DNA of 64,000 bases from Datisca glomerata (taxonomy: Eukaryota; Streptophyta; Magnoliopsida; Cucurbitales; Datiscaceae), in contig QANY01004000.1 of assembly GCA_003255025.1 (NCBI GenBank), positions 186,001-250,000 on the forward strand. The letters are read 5' to 3'. The stretch's first letter is position 1; every line of letters begins with the position of its first letter. Made by a program: the position numbers and the translations under genes. Shown here in pieces: positions 1-12,375 of the stretch. The notes below the pieces were generated by a model, which did no database searches, was not told the DNA's origin, and saw only the letters and a list, made by a program, of their open reading frames with translations.

Positions 1-480
1 GATGTAGTGACTTTTGCTAGTTCTAAGCTTGCAGGTTGTGTAGGCGTTTTATGTTCGCCTATAGGATCTATAAGAGTTGTTACGCTATTCACCTTGGTAC
101 ATGCTTTGCTTTCGAGATTGAGTTGGTTGATGCTATTCATGCGATTATTTATGCATCGGCCTTTAGATGGAGAAAACTATGGTTGGAAAGTGATTATATT
201 TATGTGGTGTCCATACTTCATTTTAGATCTCGAAAGGTCTACTGACATTGACGTACTGCTTAGAATATATGTTTAAATTTAATCGATCAGATGGACCTTG
301 TTGTGACTCATATTTATCGAGAGGGTAATCGAGTTGCAGATTATTTGGCATCTAGAGCTTCTAGTATAGTTATTCCAACTTGGTGGTGGAATGCTCTGAA
401 TTTTTGCTCTTCGCTTATTTCCTATAATGTTTGTAACATACATTTTTTCAGGTTCTGCTAATTTTCTTCTTTATGTTTTT
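1..480 (+). pseudogene. LINE retrotransposon RNase H tail, decayed
   Basis: Two plus-strand reading frames together recall the C-terminal RNase H-like domain of plant LINEs. Visible pieces are a stretch reading IHLGTCFAFEIELVDAIHAI, then RWRKLWLESDYIYVV, and after a frame break THIYREGNRVADYLASRAS. The FEIELVDAIHA block holds the usual glutamate helix, the LESD block the usual aspartate, and the REGNRVADYLA block the closing helix. A stop and frameshift near 245-290 split it, so it is dead. It enters from the left edge, so its 5' part is outside the window. The family is recognised by motif order only. Confidence 0.6.
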
Positions 481-1838
481 TTACTATTTTATTTTAATTT
501 AATAATATGTTGCGTTATGTTAAATGATGAAGGTGCGGCGGAGGTGATAACTTAATTGAAATATTCTAGTGTACCTATTCATTTTTATCAACAACAATCT
601 TATTTAATAAAAAAATAAAATAGTAAAACAAAAATGTACCAAAACAAAGGTTGTTAGAAAGATGACTCGTTAGAGTGAGGAGGACATGGAGGATTTGAGA
701 GAGAGATACTCTTTAAAATCAAGACAGTATACAAATATAACTATTCACACAATATATTAAGTATCAAGATGGACTAATTTTATATTTATCATTTCAAAAT
801 TACATGTTCCCGCAATTATTTGAAGAATTTAAGCCTATAACTAGGCGTGAAAGTGAAAGCTTGACTGTAAATGCCGCCCCCTGACAAATTAATTAGTTTT
901 CGAATAAAGGAATTAAATTTAATTAAAACAAAACGATATGCTTATAACAGGACAAAAGAAATTTCAATAAAGTTATTCAAAGAAACTTCTTTTTCCATAG
1001 TCATAAAATGTGCAAAACGATTTGAAAAAAAACAGAGAAAAAAAAAAGAGAACTTTGGAATTTTCATGAGGGAAAAGAGAAAAAGATGGAAATTAAATTT
1101 GTATTTATATAAAACTGTTTGCAGAAATTTTGCCGAGATGTCGGCGGAAGAACAAAGCCAGGCCCACTGGGAACTGGGGGAGACCCTCCCACTAACATTT
1201 TGACCAGTCGTACTGGCATGAATGCCTCTCCCCTGTCAAGTGTCAACCGCAAATACAGGAGCTGAACCGGGCGACCCCTCTTTCCATTTCCTGACCTTAC
1301 ACGTGTATGTTGCACCGACAATGTACGTGCATCTAGATTGAGATTCTTTCCCATTGGATCTAACTACTAGTTACGTAATGGACGACTACAATGCATCCCA
1401 TATTTTTTTTCTGTACACCAAATTCTGAAACACATTCATAGTCAACAACAGAAGTTAAATTAGATCAGGTCTAATTGTCCAGATCTAATTCGCTTAAATT
1501 TAATTAAATAATAATATCAAACAGTTAGACTGTCATTCCACAAAACGGCACAAAATCCACATCCCCTAAATTCTGTGTGGTTGTCTAGATCTAATTCCTT
1601 TCAACTCTTTTACGGTTTAATATATGTGTTCAAGTTTTGATAAAAAAATATCTAGATTATGAAAATCAGATCACCTTTCATATATCCTCTATCATTTGTC
1701 TTCAAAAGTAGATTTTTTTAATCTTCTTTTGTTTATTTTATGGTTTTGACAAAGGCAGTATTTTGAATCTAAGATTCTCAGTATTTGAATGTCACTCTAG
1801 TTCTTTTTAACATTTTGAAACTGGCTTTAATGCTTTTA
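481..1838. other. Intergenic, no gene recognised
   Basis: AT-rich sequence between the LINE remnant and the Tat element. Open frames at 871-1203 (plus) and 1064-1354 (minus) overlap each other on opposite strands, have low-complexity Lys/Arg composition or no recognisable motif, and are not called. No RNA gene seen. Confidence 0.5.
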
Positions 1839-2812
1839 TGTATGAGGGTTGACGACCTCAACGTTGGTTCTTCGAGAAGCGTAACTCTTATAGCGTATTG
1901 GGAGCATCTCCCCCAAAGAAGCACGATGTAGTGTCACCGTTGAGGTGCACCAAAGAGTGTCGCCGCTGAGATGCACCATGGAGTGTCGCCGCTGAAGTGC
2001 ACCCCATGAGGTGCAGCCACTGAGGTAGCACTGATGGATGTCACCTTATGGGTGTACCATGGAGGTGCCTAGATAACCCTTCGTAATGCAATTCAGAGAC
2101 AACAATGACGTACTTCCGACAAGACGTATCGCTAAGCTATTACAACATGTCATCACATCACAAACCACCAAGTCAAGTGACAAAGACTTGGGTTGGCGTA
2201 TGGTTGCCAGGGAACACTTGAGAGGCTGTGGAATGGTAGGATTATGGGTGAGGCTACGTCATATTGGAGGGAACATACCTCTTTTAATATGATCACTTTG
2301 AACATTGAGGGTGTGCTACCCTCCCACCTTGGGGGGGTTTGGTCCTGAGAGGTCCCTTTGAGAGGAGGCTTTGGGTGAATACTGCCATTGAACCCCTTCG
2401 GTTAGGCTTATTCCCCCTAGATCATGTTCAAACCATAAAGATCCATGTGACATCATCTGATTGGCACACACGAGATCCTCCTCTTATCCACCTCAGTGTG
2501 ATTAATTAGTTGAGGTGGCGCGCTTAGATAGGTGACTTGCAATTAATCAAATGATTAGTTACAATGCCCCCTCCTTTTTGTCACTTATAAAAGGAGGGTG
2601 TTTCCTTCATTTAAGAGTAGGAGAAAATTTCCTAGAGAGAGAGAGAGTCCTACTTCTAGAGAGAGAAAGTATCTTGTCACCACCATTGAGTATTTGGAGT
2701 GCTCTCCCTTCACCTCCCAGCGTCATCTCCGGCAATCTCAGGCGTTGCTCTGGTCATTTGCTAAGGATTAGACCATTATTGCACTCACCCACGTCACACC
2801 TTGTATCTATAT
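1839..2812 (+). repeat. 5' LTR of the Tat element
   Basis: About 974 bp, matching 19667-21037 across most of its length, including the start, the 'CCTCCCACCTT' block, the TATAAAAGGAGGGT block and the end (CACGTCACACCTT..ATCTA). It begins TGTATGAGGG where the 3' copy has TGTACATGAGGG. It is followed directly by a primer-binding-like motif. Confidence 0.85.
2586..2594 (+). promoter_or_regulatory. LTR TATA box
   Basis: TATAAAAGG lies inside the 5' LTR and is conserved in the 3' LTR at 20828-20836. It is followed by the GAGAGA-rich leader seen in both copies, as expected for the LTR promoter driving the genomic RNA. Confidence 0.6.
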
Positions 2813-2832
2813 TTAGCGACACCATTGGGTAG
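2813..2832 (+). other. Primer-binding site, Tat type
   Basis: TTTAGCGACACCATTGGGTA starts right after the LTR and resembles the TGGCGACTCCGCTGGGGA sites of Tat/Ogre elements, which pair with tRNA-Arg. It is diverged, so the tRNA assignment is an inference. Confidence 0.5.
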
Positions 2833-2859
2833 TGGTTTATCACTCTAGCAAAGGACCAT

Positions 2860-4740
2860 CATGGTCAGACGTGCAAAGGGAATATCAGCTTTATCAGGCG
2901 CAAAAAAAGATGGACCCATACTCAATGACGAATGCATATAAGAAGAGGAGAACACCTGCCACCAACCTCCACCAAGCGCACCTACACAAGTGCAAGAGAA
3001 AGCTCAAGCCATTTGGGAGCTCCAAGCTTCTAACGCTAAGATGATGAGAGTCATTGATACATTGAATACATACATCAATGGTGCTGCACCACAACACCCC
3101 CACCAACCTCCACCATGGGCATGCAACCAACTATTTCCACCATGGGCGTGCAACCAGCCTCCACCATGGGCGTGTAACCAAGTCTCCATCATGGGAGCGC
3201 AACCAACCTCCATTATAGGCGCACAAATGACCTCTCTCATGGGCGTCGAACCATCCTCCGTTGAAGGCATTCAATCACAAGCATACGCCCAGAACCATGT
3301 TCAACCGAATGTTTAAGCCAACACTCAGATCGTCACACAAGCTAATGCCACACAAACACCTCTACCTTTTATGATCGGCTGCTTGCCTAGACCCACTACC
3401 ATGGTCAACGCCCTACCTCTAGACAACATCATTACCCTGACAACTACAATGTCTTAGACCAACCTTACCTCAAGTGTGAACAACATCCTTGTTAGGAATA
3501 GTCATTTCATTACCCATGAAGCCTATCAAAAGGTGCTTTAAGAAGAGAAAGTAAGAGTGTCTCTGAATGAGTCCGTTGTCGACTCCAGACCACCATATTC
3601 AGTTGATATATCCTTGAGACAATACCCGACAAACTACATTCCCCCAAAGTTTTGAAAGTACAATGGCAGAAATGTTGTGTGCCAAAGAACATGTGATACG
3701 TTTATTAATGACATGAGACCCTATGGTTACAATGAGTTCATGCGTTTAAGGGAATTCTCCAAGTCCTTGATGGAACGAGCCTACACTTGGTACGCGAGCT
3801 TAGCACCCGAGTCAATCTTGACATGGACACAAATAGTGTCAACCTTTTTGGCAAAGTTCTTTGTTATAGAGGAGAAAACTTGCATACCAGATCTAAAGAG
3901 ACAAAAGATCAGTGACAACCTTGTATCATACGTTCAACGGTTCAGGGAGAAGATCGTGGATTGCTAGGAGGATTGTAAGGAGGAAGATGTTGTGAAGATG
4001 TGCATTAAAGGGATGTTGGATGATTGAAAGGTTTACCTTGAGAATTTGGGGATTGTCACCTTCACCCGCTTGATAGAGGCGTCCAAGAGAACAAATGTTT
4101 GGGTACGTAAGCCACGACAACCCGAGAGAGGTGACCGTCCTGACCGCCCTTGGAGGCCCACCATATCACACTACCTTCTTCAAGTGGTGACTGCACAACC
4201 ACAAAGGCGTGACCATAAGAGAGGTAGAGATGAGATGAATGACCCGCCACCTTTCCCTTGCACCATGTAAAATGTGGAAGCACTAGTGGATGTTTGGATA
4301 AAAGGACAAAAATATCACTTTACCTTGGGTCATCGTGCTACCTACAAGGGAGGAAAGGAGTTCCCTAAACTTTTGTCGATATCATCGCACTACATCACAC
4401 CCTACCCGAGAGTGTAAGTTTTTAAGGAGGTTCTTTGATGAGAAGTTGAAGAAAGGCGAGATCACTACGGAAGGTGTCAGACCCCCAGATGCACCCCATT
4501 TCCTTCGACATGCTAATGTCAACATGATTAGCGTCGGCGCAATAAGATCTACCTCATATGTCACCATAGTGGATGAGGCAGATGAGGAAGCAACCATCGG
4601 GGGAGACATTACTTTCATAGATAAACTCTTGAACACAAGGACTTGTAAGAAATTTTTTGATACGCTTGGGTTGAATGATATTACATGGCGTCAAGTCTCT
4701 CAAACGCTAATAGATGTCGCTGAACAAAATTATGCTTAGA
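2860..4740 (+). pseudogene. Tat element gag, broken
   Basis: Remains of the capsid gene across several frames. The N-terminal part (2990-3316) has a short in-frame minisatellite encoding PPPWACNQ-like units. The capsid core is at 3677-3967, with the helix pattern FSKSLMERAYTWYASLAPES followed by FLAKFF, the usual retrotransposon gag layout. A zinc-knuckle-like CRYHRTTSHPTREC is at 4376-4417 in the C-terminal part (4335-4739). Stops near 3317, 3965 and 4025 and several frame changes make it non-functional. It leads directly into the protease region. Confidence 0.75.
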
Positions 4741-4775
4741 TGAATTATTGCTTTGCACAACCGCTTTAAAGAAAG

Positions 4776-5348
4776 ATGATGTGGAACAAGGAGAGTGCCA
4801 ACACATTCACCAATGTCGACGACGTATCAAGAGGAGGGGGGAACAATCTCCCCATTTATATGGAGGCAACAGTGAATGACGTGCGGGTGAGGCGCGCCGT
4901 ATTGGATAGTGGATCGGGAGTGAATGTCATGTCATATGCTACCTTCAAGGCGATTGGCATCCCTGAGAAGAGACTGGTGAGACAATCAATTATTGTGACG
5001 AGTTTCTCATTAGCGTGTGTGAAGACAATTGGCTATGTTAATGTCGAGTTACAGGTTTGACCGATAAGAACCACCAATTACTTTAATGTGATTGAGAACA
5101 ATACCATCTATCACGTACTGTTGGGGAGGCTATGGATTCACGATCATGAATGTGTCCCTTCAACCTTGCATCAATGTTTGAAATTGTGTTGGTATGGCAA
5201 GAACATTACGGTGACGGCTACCAAAGTGCCATTTGATGAGACTGAGGCTCACTTGATTGAGGCGACGCTTTTTGATGAACTTACAACATCATGTGTCGCC
5301 ATGCCCAGGAGGATTACGGCCACCCCTTTGCCATGGTGGGATATGTAG
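4776..5348 (+). pseudogene. Tat element aspartic protease, broken
   Basis: The frame 4776-5060 contains the retropepsin active-site motif as VLDSGSGVNVMS, after the typical beta-strand lead-in (MEATVNDVRVRRA). The next block (5088-5348), after a stop, carries [22 protein letters not shown], the conserved region at the protease end (here up to 20 residues are cited as [14 protein letters not shown]). It sits between gag and reverse transcriptase as in all Ty3 elements. Confidence 0.75.
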
Positions 5349-5492
5349 AAGGGAAATGAAGTGTTTCCACCCTTGACGGAGCTGGTAACCCGCGTGACAT
5401 TTCCAAAGGGGAAAAGGGCATACCACTTATGATGGTACGCAGGGTCAGACGCACTGCCTGATCCTCCTGATGGTGAAAATGATGAAGATATA

Positions 5493-6330
5493 GTGACAGA
5501 GGAAGCATTTACTAAAGCACAAGGACTTATGCAAGGGATCTATGATAAGAATTGTGAATCACCAAAGGTACCATTACCAACCAACCCATCACCACCGCAG
5601 GAGGAGCTAGAGGAAATTCATATTAGGGAGGGGAGCACAAATAGGCCGATGTTCCTAGAAAATAAATTGGAGAGTAAACAACGAGATGACTTGATAAAGA
5701 TTTTGAATGAGTTTGAGGATGTCTTTGCGTGGTCGTACTCTGAGATGCCGGGGTTGGATTCTACCTTACTGACGCATAAGCTAGGGGTCTCTGAACAATG
5801 CACGCCTGTCAAGAAACACCCTCAACATTTTCACCCCATGGTGGAGCTCCAAATCAAGTATGAAATTTCAAAGCTCAAAGAGGTGGGATTTATCAAGCCT
5901 ATCAAACACCCCACGTGAGATCCGTTGTTGTGTTGATTTTAGAGACATGATAAGACATGTCCCAAAGATGACTACCCTCTACCTAATGTAGAAACCTTGG
6001 TCGATGCTATCACAGAACACGAAATGTTCTCTTTCACGGATGAGTTTAATGGATACAATCAAGTACGCTTTGGGTGTTTCATGCGGGAAGTTCTTACTTT
6101 TGTGTACATAAGCGTGGTATAAATATTGATCAATCCAAGGTAAAGGCTATCAGGGACATGCCCCACCACGATCCGTGAAGGAGTTTAAAGCATTCTTGGG
6201 AAGGTATCCTACGTTCGCTGGTTCATGCCTGCCCTTGCAAAGTCTATCAGTGATATATAACCACTTTTAAAGGGAGATTGCATCTTTTTATGGACATATG
6301 AACACCAAAAAAAGTATGATGCCGTAAAGG
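5493..6330 (+). pseudogene. Tat element reverse transcriptase, palm deleted
   Basis: The fingers region is visible (EFEDVFAWSYSEMPGLD, then EVGFIKPIKHPT) followed after a stop by the PLPNVETLVDAI and FSFTDEFNGYNQV blocks in other frames. The sequence then jumps at about 6065 to a block reading GVSCGKFL, which belongs to the far side of the palm. The YxDD active site that should lie between is missing. The thumb/connection (SKVKAIRDMP, then FKAFLG) follows. The enzyme cannot work. Confidence 0.75.
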
Positions 6331-7059
6331 ATGTGCTCACCAACCACCATGGTGCCACCGCGCAGTGACTTGCCATTGTTGTTCCACATCACCTCAACCT
6401 CCAAGTCTATTGGAGCATTGTTGGCACAAGAAAGGGAGGGGGCAGAGCACCCAATGCATTATTTGAGTAGGATCCTAAGGGATGTCAAGCTTAGATATAC
6501 ACCTTGTGAAAAACATTGTCTTGCTCTTATATTTACCACACAAAAATTCTAACATTACATGTTGGGTAACCGAATTCATTTAATGACTATGTATAATCCT
6601 ATTCATTTTCTTTTAACTAGGCATGCATTGGGCGGGAGATTTACCCGATGGACCATGTTGTTAAGCGAGTTTGACACTACACCCCTCACCCCGAAGGCGC
6701 AACGGAGTCAAGCGTTGGCTGATTTGTTATCCCAATTCCCAAATGGTGAACCAGAACCTCTAGACGAGACCATACCTGGAGACCTGAATGAAGTCAATAG
6801 TTGTGAGGGTGCACCATTGGCTCTAACATTCGACGAGTCTACTCATTCTAGTGGTGGAGCAGGACTTGTCTTGGAAGATCCTTCGGGCAACATTTTCTCA
6901 ATGGTATACAAGTTGACTTTTTCATGTACAAACAATGAGGCGGAGCATGAAGCTTTTATATTAGGACTTCAATATGCAAAAAATAAGGGTGCCACCGCTA
7001 TCAAGGTCAAAGGGGACTCCAACTTGATCATTAGCCAAGTTAGAGGAGTTTTGTCATGA
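6331..7059 (+). pseudogene. Tat element dual RNase H region
   Basis: Two RNase H-like modules lie in tandem. The first (6331-6552) has SIGALLAQEREGAEHPMHYL and KLRYTPCEKHCLAL, the ordinary Ty3 RNase H. The second (about 6790-7059) has the acidic set LTFDEST..GGAGLVL, TNNEAEHEAFILGL and VKGDSNLIISQV, typical of the extra 'archaeal-type' RNase H gained by the Tat clade. A stop at 6550 separates them. This duplication is the best single argument for Tat membership. Confidence 0.75.
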
Positions 7060-7659
7060 AAGAACCCGCCCTCGCACAATACCGCCATGAGGTCCAAAAG
7101 CTTGTTGCTACGTTTAATGATGTTCTTTTTTAACACACCCTCAGATCTAACAACTGCCATACTGATGCCCTGAAAATTCTAGCCACCAAGCTCCCCCCAC
7201 CAACCCCATTCCAATGTTCAATGTTACTATTAAAGCCACAAGCGCTGTGGCTGAGGGTGACGTTGAGATACCATCACAGGATTGGAGAAGCCGCTATGAA
7301 CAAGGAGTTTAGGAACTTTGTTAATTTAAGTGGAATTCTCTTCTATAGGGGGGCTGCTGAAGTACTTTCACGATACGTGAGTTTGGTCACAGCCATCTCA
7401 AGCATCTACATAAAGACTATTGTGCCAGGGAAGGGCTGCTTCTACACCGCCGTCTCCAAAAGATGGGTTTCTATTGGCCAAACATGACGATGGAGGCCAC
7501 GACCATGCAAAATAATTGTCTTAAGTGTCAATTAATCCTCGACTCCAAGGAGGTTGATCTAGTGGAAGTTTTAACAAATTGGCGACAACCTTACATCTTT
7601 TATTTGAAAGATGGTACTCTCCCGTAGAGCACAACATATGCCTCTATTATTAAGAAGCG
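7060..7659 (+). pseudogene. RNase H to integrase linker, decayed
   Basis: Continuation of the pol polyprotein between the second RNase H and the integrase zinc finger. Fragments in changing frames (for example 7221-7487) fit the usual linker, but no domain motif is intact. Confidence 0.4.
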
Positions 7660-8776
7660 GAGTCCTCACTTCTTTATGCTCAATGGAGAATTATACAGGG
7701 TCAGTGTGGATGGTCGCCCTTTTAAGTGTTTAGGTATAGATGATCAACGAACTATCATGGAGGAAGTACACAAATGGGCATGTGACGAACACCAAGGAGG
7801 CATGATGCTATATGGGGGATTGCTCGGGATATGGTACTATTGGCACATCATGGAAGTTGATGCATTGGACTATGCACGAAAATGTCAAGCTTGCCAATTC
7901 CTCAGAAATATCATACATGCCTTATCATACCTGGGCTTTGGACTTCGTTGGACCGATCTCGCGTGCGTCAAAGGGTTACATATGGATCATTATCACTACA
8001 GATTGTTACACTTAATGGGTAGAGGCCATAACTCTCAACAAGGGGACATGCGCACAAGTCTATAACTTTATCAAGGAGAACATCATATGTCGATTCGGGC
8101 TACCAAGATGAATCATCATGGACAATGGGACGATGTTCACAAGCCAGGTAGTGGCTGAACTATTAGAAGCATATGACATCTGCTATGATAGGTCCATACC
8201 TATTATCCTAATTGGAATGGTCAAGCCAAGGCAACTAACAGACATTACTAAGGATATTTAGTCGTATGGCCCACGACGCCCATAAATACGTGGCATGAGT
8301 TACTTCATTTATCACTATGGGCGTAGTGAACAGCGAAGCAGTATCTGACGTAAGCAACCCCATTTGCTTTGGTTTATGGTTGTGAAACAGTCATACCTGC
8401 AGAAGTAACAATACCATCAACTAAGCTAGCATCTTCAGTAAGATTTGAGCATCCCACCCGTTTTGGTGATCCAAAAGCTATAGATGAAAGGAGTGATAAG
8501 GCCAAGGAAAGCGTCCAAGCCTATCGAGAGAGAATGATCAAAACTTACGTGGCAATGGTATGTCTGCTGGTGTTCCACAAAGGTGACCTGATATTGAAAG
8601 CCGCAGATCATGTCATGCGGGGTATGCAAGCTCAAAAGTTCACACCTAAATGGGAAGGCCATTACGAGATAGTATCTTTAAGCGAAAATGGATATTGTCA
8701 TTTAGTCGATCCCCAAACAAGACGCCCATTACCATCACCTATCAACTTTAAGTTTATCAAGAAATACTCTATGTAG
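7660..8776 (+). pseudogene. Tat element integrase, broken
   Basis: The HHCC zinc finger is recognisable (VHKWACDEHQG, then ARKCQACQF) at 7770-7905. The core starts with a frame change to LDFVGPISRASKGY, and the second aspartate is present as MDNGTMF near 8118. The third catalytic position reads NGQAKATN: the codon at 8228-8230 is AAG where a GAG glutamate is expected. The C-terminal part (8369-8776) keeps VYGCETVIPAEV and the chromatin-proximal FTPKWEGHYEIV block. Stops between 8065 and 8369 break the frame. Confidence 0.8.
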
Positions 8777-8974
8777 GCATTTTGTCAGTTATTTCTTTTT
8801 GTACATGAATATATTTTGTCATTGCTTGAAACAATAGCCACTAAGGCAACTAGGCGTGATATAAGCCAGTTGGCCAGCTCTTTTGTACTCAAACTTGGAA
8901 TGAACAGAGGAACTTCAGAAAATTTTGATTCTAAAGATGTGCTATGAAATATTGCTACTAAATCGGGCTCCAAC

Positions 8975-9790
8975 GCCTTTCTTAAGAACACCCATGATAA
9001 ATTTTATACTTGATTAGATGCATAGGCTTTCACGCTTCTATTTGAGAACACCCATGATAAACTTCATGCTTAGTGAGTTACATAGGTTTTCACGCCACTA
9101 CTTGAAAACACCCATGATAAACGTCATGCTTGGTGAGTTGCATAGGCTTTCATGCATCTATTTGAGAACATCCATGATAAACGTTATGCTTGGTGAGATG
9201 CTAAGCTTTCACGCCTTTACTTAAGAATACTAATGATAAACATCATGCTTTATGAGTTGCGTAGACTTTCATGCTTCTACTTGAAAACACCCATGATAAA
9301 CATCATGCTTAGTGAGTTACATAGGATTTCACACCTCTATTTGAGAACACCCATGATAAATGTCATGCTTGGTGAGATGCATAGACTTTCACGCATCTAC
9401 TTAAGAACACACATGATAAACGTCATGCTTGGTCAGTTACATAGGCTTTCACGCCTCTACTCGAAGACACCTATGATAAACGTCATGCTTGATGAGATAC
9501 ATAGGCTTTCACGCCTCTATTTAAGAACACCCATGATAAACGTCATGTTTGGTGAAATGTATAGGATTTCACTCCTCTATTTGAGAACACCCATGATAAA
9601 TTCCATGCTTGGTGAGATGCATAGACTTTCACGCTACTACTTGAGAACACCCATGACAAACGTCATGCTTGGTGAGATGCGTAGACTTTCATGCCACCCA
9701 TGATAGGTGTTATGCTTGGTGAGACGTGTACGCTTCCACGTTCCTACTTAAAGAACATATATGATAGACACCATGCTTAACATTAAGAAT
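8975..9790 (+). repeat. 60-bp tandem array in the Tat 3' region
   Basis: About 13 copies of a 60-bp unit, each containing a TTTCACGC core, an AACACCCATGATAAA block and a TCATGCTTGGTGAG block. Copies differ by a few bases each; one has a single-base deletion near 9220. Because 60 is divisible by three and the unit has no stop in one frame, a long open frame (9233-9703) repeating a 20-residue unit appears, which is probably a by-product. The array begins about 200 bp after the integrase stop. Confidence 0.95.
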
Positions 9791-10204
9791 ACTTGTAATG
9801 CACAACTCAAGTCCGCGAGTTTGATGTATCACCTGGACTCGCATATCACCTCATTGAGCCTGATCTCACCACGATGAAACCCACACGCCCACTATACACA
9901 CCGGGTGTCTTGAATAAGGCTCTCACGCCCCTGGGAGGATCACTTGCTAGGTGAGTTGGTGGGGAAACAAAGTCTAGTATACTCTAACAACCTTACACGA
10001 TCTCGCCAAGGACACTCGCAACGTGCTACCGCATAAATATTACAAGGCAACAAGCAAATAAATTATGCATACAAAAATAGAGAAATAATGAGTCAACATT
10101 CCACATGTGAAGATAAGAAGATGACATCTTATTCATGGATAAAAGTTCACAATAGTATGAGTTATTATTACATCAAAATCAAAAGGGGTACATGAAGAAA
10201 TACA
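9791..10204. other. Tat element 3' untranslated spacer
   Basis: Unique sequence between the tandem array and the antisense coding region. No open frame or motif recognised. Confidence 0.4.
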
Positions 10205-12370
10205 AGCAATCTAATTGTGGTTCCCAAAAACATCAGCCGCTACGAGCTCCTCATAGTAGAGCCTAACAGCGGTGCTCTTCGCTTGGAGCTGATGATGCTC
10301 GTTGATCTTCGCGTCTAAGTCTGCTATCTTTGCTTGCCTGCAAGAACTCGCACTTGTTGATAGTGGCGTTGCTCTTCTAAATGCTCTATGAACACCTCCC
10401 TCTTCAATCTCCAGTGCAACCACAAAAAGTTACAAATGGCGGGTCTCATCCAGTTCAACTTCATATGCAACAACTTCATCTCCTTCCACATGTTCAACAC
10501 CTAAGATACCACCTCCAGGTGGGCATCCTTGTACTGAAGGTGGGCCAAAATGAACAATGTCTCGCCAACCATAGTGATGCAGGATTGACGGATGTGTCTG
10601 GTAAAGTTTAGGAACTGAATGCCGAAATCACAATGAGTTTCAACGGCTTTACGAAGATAGGAGATCAATGTCTCTTCCATTTAAACCATCTGTCCAGAAA
10701 GCTCCAACTTGAATTCGTGTACACCATAAGCTTTGTAGTTCATATTGTCGCTCCTGGAGCTATCACCGTCTGACCTCTCCCTACTTTTGAAGAGGGGTCG
10801 CAGCATGATCATCATCATCTAATGGAGGATCCTTATCAAGAAATACTCGATGGGGTGGAGATGCCACTACCCTAGTCTCGAGCTCCTCTCTCACGACTGC
10901 ATCACCATGGGAGCTTGCATCGATTGTTACAATAGTAGTAGTAACTGCGTTGGAGGCCGCGTGACTCACATCCAAGGATTGTGCTACCGCACCATCACCT
11001 CCATCCTCTAACATGCGGGGAACCTCCCTCTGTCATCGTAATCATCCCCCGATCATTCATGTCAGTAGACCCCTGTATGGAGAAATGCAACATATTATCA
11101 TATATGAAGTATTTCTCCATAAGAACCAAACAGACGCATGCTGGTGATGTATTTATAAATAAGCTAGACTACGCTATCAAAGCATGCAATAAAAGTGTTG
11201 TCTTTTACCATGAGTGGAAATCTTCCATGAGATGAGACTCTTTTACCTCTTCCAGTTGCATGATATCAAGAGGGGAAGTCGCAAAATCAGCTATGTCATT
11301 TTCTACCACGACAATGGTAGGAAGGGCCCCTCGCTCGCTAGACGGAGATAAAGCCCCGTCACTTAGTTCATTCTCAAAAGGGGATAATTGCATTGGCATC
11401 GGTGCTATGAAATCTTGCATATGGAAACATCAGTTTCAACTTGGACTAAGGGGAAATGTGCAAACATGGCACAAAGAAACCAAGACAAAATTCACACACA
11501 CCTCAAGATATGCCTCCACACTTTCTGAAATAGCAGGCACATCCCGTCGGTCCTTTCTACCATAAGATGATCCTCCCGGATTGGGACACGACCATGCTCA
11601 TGTTAAAAGGAAGAAGACAAATAACAATGTTATGAGAGCTAGTTAGTAAAAAAGTGAGAAGAAAGTGAGTAAGATATGTATATACCAACGCCCTCACCTT
11701 CTTGGCTTGGACTAACCTAGTTGAGGATTTTCCCTCCAATGCTAACGCTGCCCTTTTCCTTTGCCGCACTAATTATGGGAGATCATCCTGACCACTAACT
11801 TGTCCTGAACGCCCTAGGGGACGCTGAAAAAATATACAAGTATCAATCATCTATTTCATTATAAAGGTGCACAGTGAATGGTAAATAAGAAAGTATAAGT
11901 CATTATGAAAAAAGGGATATACCATTGTGAGGAAGGTATCTGCTAGAGGCACTAGTGAGCCTGCCCGAGGAAATCCCCTCAGCTGCAGGCTTAGACTTTA
12001 GAGAAGTGCCAGCTCTAGGATTGGTCTTCATGCGAATGGTTCGGGTCATCTGACTCTTTCTAGTAGGGGCGACCTCGGCTGTAATAGGGACTCAAGATTT
12101 GCCTCCCTTCTGTACTGCAATTGTGTCTCCCATTGACTCAATGTCCGAAGTGACTCATTGACTCATCTCAGGATGTACCACCCCGGACTTAGGCTTGGGA
12201 ATAAGGCCTAATATGATGTCACCCTTATAAACCATCGTGACATCTAACATCATGGAGGAGACGCTAAGCTTCTGGTCCATCTCGACTTCTAACTCAACCA
12301 AAGTACTTTGAGCTTTATTGTTCAATTAGGCATGCGAGAAGCACTGGGGACGAGTAGCTTACGAGGAACA
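10205..12370 (-). pseudogene. Antisense reading frame (aORF) in the Tat 3' region, multi-exon, broken
   Basis: Read on the minus strand this stretch has protein-like sequence in several blocks: 12340 down to about 11945 (two stops, with TRTIRMKTNPRAGTSLKSKP), 11815-11700, 11580-11510, 11420-11205, 11014-10781, and 10720-10211 (with NMWKEMKLLHMKLNWMRPAI, then a coiled-coil-like IADLDAKINEHHQLQ). Intron-like joints are visible, for example a minus-strand acceptor TTTTTTCAG at about 11826-11834 and a donor AAG|GTGAGG near 11699. Antisense extra ORFs in this position are known in Tat-lineage elements such as Grande and Retand. Product unknown; stops show it is now dead. Confidence 0.5.
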
Positions 12371-12375
12371 GCGTC

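Noticed and set aside
871..1354. Overlapping frames on both strands
   Set aside because: No domain motif; Lys-rich or arbitrary composition.
9018..9703. Repetitive 68- and 156-residue open frames as a repeat protein gene
   Set aside because: They follow from a 60-bp stop-free tandem unit in the 3' region of a dead retrotransposon. No start context or partner domain supports a gene; kept as a finding only.
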